Of a stretch of DNA of 7,679 nucleotides, positions 6,061 through 7,679 are shown one piece after another. The translations under genes and the position numbers were made by a program. This DNA comes from Ghiorsea sp. (lineage in GTDB: Bacteria; Pseudomonadota; Zetaproteobacteria; Mariprofundales; Mariprofundaceae). The notes beneath the pieces were generated by a model, which worked only from the letters and a program-made list of their open reading frames with translations, did no database searches and was not told the origin of the DNA. Each line of letters starts with the position of its first letter. The first letter of the stretch is position 1. The stretch covers positions 1 to 7,679 of the forward strand of contig JALUHL010000197.1 of assembly GCA_027053695.1 (NCBI GenBank), given 5' to 3'.

Positions 6061-6828
6061 ATGAACGATAAAACAGAAACAAAAGAACAAACAGGCATAC
6101 GCATCAATCGCTATTTGGCGAGCTGTGGGCTTTGTTCGCGCCGTGAAGCGGATAAAATGATTGAAGCGGGTCGCGTTCAACTTAATGGCGAAGTTGTCAC
6201 GAAAATGGGCATCAAAATTCAGCCCAACGATTTGGTATTGGTCGATGATAAACCCGTGGATAACAATCAAGAACAAATTTATATTCTATACAACAAACCA
6301 CGCGGGCTTTTGTGCTCTCGAAAAGATGATAAAGGCCGCCCTCTCATTTATGACCACCTAGATATTCCTGCCCATGTGCAATCAGTGGGGCGTTTGGACA
6401 TGGACAGTGAAGGTTTATTGCTGCTCACCAGCAATGGCTCATTATTACAAACCCTAATTTCACCTAAAAATAAAGTGCCGCGGACTTATAAAGTGAAATT
6501 CACAGGCTCGCTTAGCCTTGAAAGCATAGAAAAGCTACGCAATGGCGGCATTGACTTGGGCAAGGGAGAATTAAGCGACCCTTGGGATATGAGCATTGAT
6601 ACAGATAATGGCGGGCATAGCTGGATTACGGTCACCATCAAACGCGGTAGGTGGCGCGAAATCCGCCGCACTTTGGATGCTGTGGGGCATATCGTACGTC
6701 GCCTGATTCGCATTCGTTTTGGACCTATCAAATTGGAAGAAGGTATGCCTGTGGGTAGCTGGCGAAACTTAACCAGCAAAGAAGTTGCCGCCCTTAAACG
6801 CTTGCATAAATCTACTATCAACCAATAA
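6061..6828 (+). CDS. rluB: 23S rRNA pseudouridine synthase, RsuA/RluB/RluE/RluF family (likely RluB)
   Basis: This enzyme converts one specific uridine of ribosomal RNA to pseudouridine. It has 255 residues. An N-terminal S4 RNA-binding domain covers about 13-60 (RINRYLASCGLCSRREAD...). The catalytic domain follows, with YNKPRG at 77-82 and the signature GRLDMDSEG at 110-118, in which D113 is the catalytic Asp; Y143 is the likely conserved active-site Tyr. The segment usually written GRNREVRR in this family reads GRWREIRR at 196-203. There is no long C-terminal tail. RluB (23S U2605) is the usual annotation for such genes outside enterics, but RsuA or RluE/F specificity cannot be excluded from sequence alone. 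ATG 6061 is preceded by GGGGA (6050-6054) at six bases. It is the second gene of a probable trpS operon. Confidence 0.82.
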   Translation: MNDKTETKEQTGIRINRYLASCGLCSRREADKMIEAGRVQLNGEVVTKMGIKIQPNDLVLVDDKPVDNNQEQIYILYNKPRGLLCSRKDDKGRPLIYDHLDIPAHVQSVGRLDMDSEGLLLLTSNGSLLQTLISPKNKVPRTYKVKFTGSLSLESIEKLRNGGIDLGKGELSDPWDMSIDTDNGGHSWITVTIKRGRWREIRRTLDAVGHIVRRLIRIRFGPIKLEEGMPVGSWRNLTSKEVAALKRLHKSTINQ

Positions 6829-6829
6829 A

Positions 6830-6857
6830 AAAGGGCGGGCATCTCTGCCCACCCTTT
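6830..6857. terminator. Bidirectional hairpin terminator between rluB and clpB
   Basis: GGGCGGGC (6833-6840) pairs with GCCCACCC (6847-6854) around an ATCTCT loop, with one C x A mismatch; flanking AAA and TTT extend the stem. The A-run on the left gives clpB RNA a good U-run, whereas the plus-strand side has only three T. It lies directly after the rluB stop codon and 20 bp past the clpB stop codon. Confidence 0.8.
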
Positions 6858-6870
6858 CGCCATGTTATAC

Positions 6871-6887
6871 CATCAAGTTACTTGATG
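6871..6887. repeat. Inverted repeat across the clpB stop codon
   Basis: CATCAAG (6871-6877) and CTTGATG (6881-6887) form a perfect 7-bp inverted repeat around TTA, the complement of the clpB TAA stop codon. The clpB mRNA could fold a small hairpin there with the stop codon in the loop, just before the terminator hairpin. No T-run follows it directly. It may be chance. Confidence 0.5.
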
Positions 6888-7679
6888 ATTAGCCCTTCTT
6901 TGTCACTGTAATCCACAGTGATGCTATCGCCGCTAGCTTCTCCACCAATCAAGTATCGCGCCAATGGCGTTTCAACTGCTTGCTGGATAAAGCGTTTCAG
7001 TGGCCGCGCACCATACACAGGGTCATATCCTTCTTTTGCCAACCATGCTTTAGCAGCATCAGTCACTTCCAAAATATAACCTTGCTCTTTCAAGCGTTTG
7101 GCAAGTGAAGCGACAAGCAAGTCCACAATATGAACCAAATCATCTTGTGAAAGTGCGGAGAACAAGACCACATCATCTACCCTGTTTAAGAACTCAGGGC
7201 GGAAGTGCGCTTGCAACTGCGCCATCACTTTTTTCTCCACTTCATCATTAATGCCTTCCAGCATTTCATCACTGCCGATATTGCTGGTCATCAACACAAT
7301 GGTATTACGAAAATCTACCGTTCTACCTTGCGAATCCGTTAACCGACCATCATCAAGCAACTGCAAAAGAAGATTGAACACATCAGGATGTGCTTTCTCA
7401 ATCTCATCAAAGAGCAACACCGAATACGGATTACGGCGCACTGCTTCAGTAAGCTGACCACCTTCTTCAAAGCCAACATAACCTGGAGGCGCACCCACCA
7501 AGCGAGACACACTATGTTTCTCCATATATTCCGACATATCCAAGCGAATCATATGCTCTTCACTGTCAAACAAGGCATTCGCCAATGTTCTCGCCAGCTC
7601 AGTTTTACCCACACCAGTAGGACCCAAGAAGATAAATGAACCCATAGGTTGATTCGGATCCTGAATACCTGCTTTAGCG
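6878..7679 (-). CDS. clpB: ATP-dependent disaggregase ClpB, C-terminal part (5' partial)
   Basis: ClpB is a cytoplasmic hexameric AAA+ machine that pulls proteins out of aggregates together with DnaK. Only the second ATPase domain and C-terminus are present, about 267 of the usual 850-870 residues; the frame runs open through the right edge, where residues [11 protein letters not shown] precede [11 protein letters not shown]. Visible in order are Walker A GPTGVGKT, pore-loop GYVG in [12 protein letters not shown], Walker [12 protein letters not shown], sensor 1 MTSNIG, the arginine-finger region RPEFLNRVD and sensor 2 GARPLKR. ClpA and ClpC share this module, but the missing N-terminus would normally separate them; the overall wording and short C-terminal end fit ClpB best. 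There is no sign of damage. It is convergent with rluB across a shared terminator, and its heat-shock promoter, if any, lies outside the window. Confidence 0.93.
   Translation of the reverse strand, partial: AKAGIQDPNQPMGSFIFLGPTGVGKTELARTLANALFDSEEHMIRLDMSEYMEKHSVSRLVGAPPGYVGFEEGGQLTEAVRRNPYSVLLFDEIEKAHPDVFNLLLQLLDDGRLTDSQGRTVDFRNTIVLMTSNIGSDEMLEGINDEVEKKVMAQLQAHFRPEFLNRVDDVVLFSALSQDDLVHIVDLLVASLAKRLKEQGYILEVTDAAKAWLAKEGYDPVYGARPLKRFIQQAVETPLARYLIGGEASGDSITVDYSDKEGLIIK

Overview
This window looks like chromosomal DNA from a Gram-negative bacterium, most likely a proteobacterium of modest GC content. The reasons are Shine-Dalgarno sites before most complete genes, sigma70-like promoters, an initiator tRNA very close to that of E. 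coli with an encoded CCA end, and proteobacterial housekeeping genes (trpS, an rluB-type pseudouridine synthase, clpB). I cannot assign a genus. Gammaproteobacteria or Zetaproteobacteria are guesses only. I see no mobile elements, CRISPR arrays or clear signs of recent transfer.

Layout. (1) Bases 1-2414, plus strand: the 3' part of a membrane-anchored PP2C phosphatase-Ser/Thr kinase fusion, then a gene for a cyclic-nucleotide-binding-like domain joined to an FHA domain. An enzyme that adds phosphate, one that removes it and a phosphothreonine reader side by side suggest a small phosphosignalling module. (2) Bases 2415-2733: a hairpin terminator shared by convergent units, an initiator tRNA-fMet gene on the minus strand, and the upstream region of the next gene with a perfect short palindrome. 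(3) Bases 2734-3726, plus strand: a radical SAM protein of the ArsS (arsenosugar biosynthesis) type, alone, with no arsM in view. (4) Bases 3767-4852, minus strand: an uncharacterised multi-pass membrane protein whose leader carries a run of nine C (G9 on the plus strand). (5) Bases 4990-6828, plus strand: trpS and an rluB-type gene 39 bp apart, probably an operon. The TrpRS carries the four-cysteine pattern of iron-sulfur-cluster TrpRS enzymes. (6) Bases 6878-7679, minus strand: the 3' part of clpB, convergent with rluB across a hairpin terminator.

The housekeeping half (tRNA-fMet, trpS, rluB, clpB) serves translation and protein quality control. The accessory half (phosphosignalling pair, ArsS-like enzyme, membrane protein) holds the less explored biology. 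The points most worth following are the kinase/phosphatase with the cNMP-like/FHA protein (which has Cys in place of the usual phosphate-binding Arg), the Fe-S type TrpRS, the orphan ArsS, and the homopolymer upstream of the membrane protein.
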